6,995 bases of DNA from JAZSMJ01 sp045535815 (GTDB lineage Bacteria; Bacillota; Clostridia; Oscillospirales; CAG-272): NCBI GenBank assembly GCA_045535815.1, contig JAZSMJ010000005.1:1-6995 (forward strand), read 5' to 3'. Each line of letters opens with the position of its first letter. Within the stretch, counting starts at the first letter, position 1. The notes below the pieces were generated by a model. It was not told the origin of the DNA and made no database searches. It worked only from the letters and a program-made list of their open reading frames with translations. Position numbers and translations under genes: made by a program. Shown piece by piece: positions 5,607-6,995 of this stretch.

Positions 5607-6716
5607 ATGAACAGTCTGTCATTTTTGATAAAGCCTGCATCGGGATGCTGTAATATGAGCTGTGCCTACTGCTTTTATAAGGATACGGCATATCTGCGAG
5701 GCAGTGAAGCAGAAAAGATAATGTCCGATACCGTTGCAAAAAGGCTGATCGAGAGAGCCTTTGATACCAATGCCGGATATATATCGTTTGCCTTTCAGGG
5801 CGGTGAGCCAACTCTTGCCGGTATAGATTTTTTCAAGGATTTTGTATCGTACGTTGACCGTCTTAACTTTGATGATCGAAATATATCCTATTCGATACAG
5901 ACAAACGGACTTCTGATAGACGATGAATATGCCTCCTTTTTCAAAAAGCACGGCTTTCTTGTCGGCGTATCGCTTGACGGCACAGAAAAAACTCACAATC
6001 TTTTGAGAAAGACACAAAACGGAAAAGGCAGCTACGAGAAGGTGCTAAGTGCCATTGAAGCACTCAAGCGGCACGGTGTGGATTTTAATATTCTTACTGT
6101 CGTAAGCTCTTATATCGCAAAGGATATCGAGGCGGTTTACAGAAGCTATAAAAGCCTCGGGCTTAAGTATCTTCAGTTTATAAACTGTCTTGATCCTATT
6201 GGCAAATCCTTGTTTGGTGAGCATTATTCTCTGTCAGAGGAGCTTTATGAGCAGTATTTGACAGAGCTTTTTGAATTATATTATAACGACTTTGTCAGCG
6301 GAGATTACACAAGCATAAGATACTTTGATAATCTTGTTTTAATGGCAAAAGGGCGGATGCCCGAAATGTGCGGAATGCTCGGAAGATGCTCTGCACAGCT
6401 TGTAATTGAAGCAGACGGCTCGATATACCCGTGTGATTTTTACTGCATAGAAAGCAAAAAGATCGGCAATATAGCCGATATGAGTATAGACGATATTCTG
6501 GCATCGGATAAGCTGAAGGATTTTATAAAAGCAACCGACAATCCTCCTAGAAAATGCCTTGAATGCAGATATTACCGACTCTGCTATGGAGGATGCAGAA
6601 GAAGCAGAATAGAAGCGAATGATCTGATAAAAGAAAACGTCTACTGTCAATCGCTTAAACGCTTCTTCGAGAAGGAATACGACAAAATAATTGACCTTGC
6701 AATAAACGGAGCATAA
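5607..6716 (+). CDS. Anaerobic sulfatase-maturating enzyme (radical SAM/SPASM)
   Basis: This is a 369-residue cytoplasmic iron-sulfur enzyme that uses S-adenosylmethionine to oxidise the active-site Cys (or Ser) of a sulfatase to formylglycine without oxygen. The radical SAM motif C15-x3-C19-x2-C22 binds the first 4Fe-4S cluster; FQGGEPTL at 63-70 is the SAM-binding GGE motif. The SPASM-type C-terminal domain supplies ligands for two more clusters: C255, C261, C276, C280, C317, C320, C326, C330 and C347. Aspartate D277, directly after C276, is at the position proposed as catalytic base in the Clostridium perfringens enzyme, whose length and Cys layout are very similar. LIKPASGCCNMSC at the N-terminus is typical of this family. 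The neighbouring Cys-type sulfatase is the obvious client. It is transcribed from its own promoter behind a terminator. Related SPASM peptide maturases are an alternative, but the close motif match and the adjacent sulfatase make this call strong. Confidence 0.93.
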   Translation: MNSLSFLIKPASGCCNMSCAYCFYKDTAYLRGSEAEKIMSDTVAKRLIERAFDTNAGYISFAFQGGEPTLAGIDFFKDFVSYVDRLNFDDRNISYSIQTNGLLIDDEYASFFKKHGFLVGVSLDGTEKTHNLLRKTQNGKGSYEKVLSAIEALKRHGVDFNILTVVSSYIAKDIEAVYRSYKSLGLKYLQFINCLDPIGKSLFGEHYSLSEELYEQYLTELFELYYNDFVSGDYTSIRYFDNLVLMAKGRMPEMCGMLGRCSAQLVIEADGSIYPCDFYCIESKKIGNIADMSIDDILASDKLKDFIKATDNPPRKCLECRYYRLCYGGCRRSRIEANDLIKENVYCQSLKRFFEKEYDKIIDLAINGA

Positions 6717-6763
6717 AAAAGCTCACGTTGTTGCAAAGCAACAATCATATCATTAAAAACTAT

Positions 6764-6793
6764 GCACTTACTCACCACCAGCCGTGGTTGTGC
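6764..6793. other. Imperfect hairpin in the convergent spacer
   Basis: GCAC (6764-6767) pairs with GTGC (6790-6793) and ACCAC (6774-6778) with GTGGT (6784-6788), with an uneven internal loop. A smaller hairpin, TTGTTGC/GCAACAA (6728-6734 and 6738-6744), lies to its left. Neither is followed closely by a U-tract on either strand, so they are not convincing terminators. No function can be assigned. Confidence 0.35.
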
Positions 6794-6819
6794 TATATAA
6801 AACAGTTTAGATAATTAAA

Positions 6820-6851
6820 CGCCGAGGGTTACCGTTTGGTAACTCTCGGCG
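6820..6851. terminator. Convergent, probably bidirectional terminator
   Basis: A 14-bp stem, 6820-6833 with 6838-6851 around a four-base loop, is perfect except for one G-T pair on the + strand reading (A-C on the - strand). On the - strand it begins 6 bases after the stop of the ABC transporter gene and is followed by TTTAATTAT; on the + strand the following sequence is less T-rich. It most likely ends the - strand ABC gene and also catches + strand transcripts from the maturase. Confidence 0.75.
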
Positions 6852-6857
6852 TAATTC

Positions 6858-6995
6858 TTATTTCGTATAGTATTGCGCCTGTGCGTTCCATAATTCATGG
6901 TACTTGCCACTCACATCAGAAAGAAGTTCATCATGGGAACCGTGCTGAATAATGTGTCCGTCATCAAATACCACAATCTTATTGCAGAAACGGCA
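6858..6995 (-). CDS. ABC transporter ATP-binding/permease protein, C-terminal end (partial)
   Basis: Reading the - strand from the right edge gives 45 in-frame residues and a TAA stop (complement of 6858-6860). The sequence includes FCNKIVVFDDGHIIQHGSHDELL and GKYHELWNAQAQYY, split here as the two recognisable parts. It matches the end of an ABC nucleotide-binding domain: the KI-VV-DDG-I---G-HDELL strand and helix just after the switch His, then the closing helix GKYHELWNAQAQYY. That ending is typical of exporter-type proteins in which the membrane and ATPase domains are fused. The Walker A, Walker B and signature motifs lie beyond the window, so the substrate is unknown. It is convergent to the maturase and need not belong to the sulfatase cluster; an exporter would not supply its substrate. 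Confidence 0.85.
   Translation of the reverse strand, partial: CRFCNKIVVFDDGHIIQHGSHDELLSDVSGKYHELWNAQAQYYTK

Noticed and set aside
5053..5811. Open frame (252 codons) on the - strand across the sulfatase end, terminator and maturase start
   Set aside because: It spans a strong terminator and promoter and shows no family motif; the + strand genes explain the sequence.
6773..6793. Trp-rich leader peptide on the - strand
   Set aside because: An in-frame stop lies immediately upstream with no start codon between, and no tryptophan-related gene follows.

Overview
The window looks like a chromosomal segment from an anaerobic, moderately AT-rich Firmicute of class Clostridia, probably a gut or rumen commensal of the Ruminococcus/Lachnospira type. 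This rests on strong AGGAGG-like ribosome sites, TATAAT promoters, AT-rich spacers, a Gram-positive type LexA box, a Clostridia-style Y-family polymerase/YolD pair, and an oxygen-sensitive (anaerobic) sulfatase-maturation enzyme. The organism is inferred; no rRNA or other taxonomic marker is present.

Layout. Positions 1-340 hold no convincing gene: first a dense cluster of short hairpins (about 16-148), then a rho-independent terminator for something upstream of the window (185-217), then an extended -10 promoter with a near-consensus LexA (SOS) box. These drive a two-gene translesion-repair operon on the + strand: a Y-family DNA polymerase (341-1846) and a YolD-like protein (1859-2293). After an AT-rich spacer with near-identical 20/21-bp repeats and a second promoter region comes a two-gene + strand operon: a GH1 beta-glycosidase (start reassigned to 2429) and a Cys-type sulfatase with an extra C-terminal beta-rich module (3787-5508), closed by a strong terminator (5514-5550). 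A separate promoter then drives a radical SAM/SPASM anaerobic sulfatase-maturating enzyme (5607-6716). A convergent terminator (6820-6851) separates it from the 3' end of an ABC exporter-type gene on the - strand, cut by the window edge (6858-6995).

How the genes work together. The maturase would convert Cys52 of the sulfatase to formylglycine in the anaerobic cytoplasm. The sulfatase would then remove sulfate esters, and the GH1 enzyme would cleave a beta-glycosidic bond of the same small substrate. None of the three has a visible signal peptide, so the inferred pathway is intracellular processing of an imported sulfated beta-glycoside or sulfated glycan fragment. No importer lies inside the window. 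The repair operon is functionally unrelated and appears to be under SOS control.

No wholly new system is evident. The most useful leads are the compact cytosolic GH1-sulfatase-maturase cluster, the LexA box, the unannotated C-terminal module on the sulfatase, and the hairpin cluster at the left edge.
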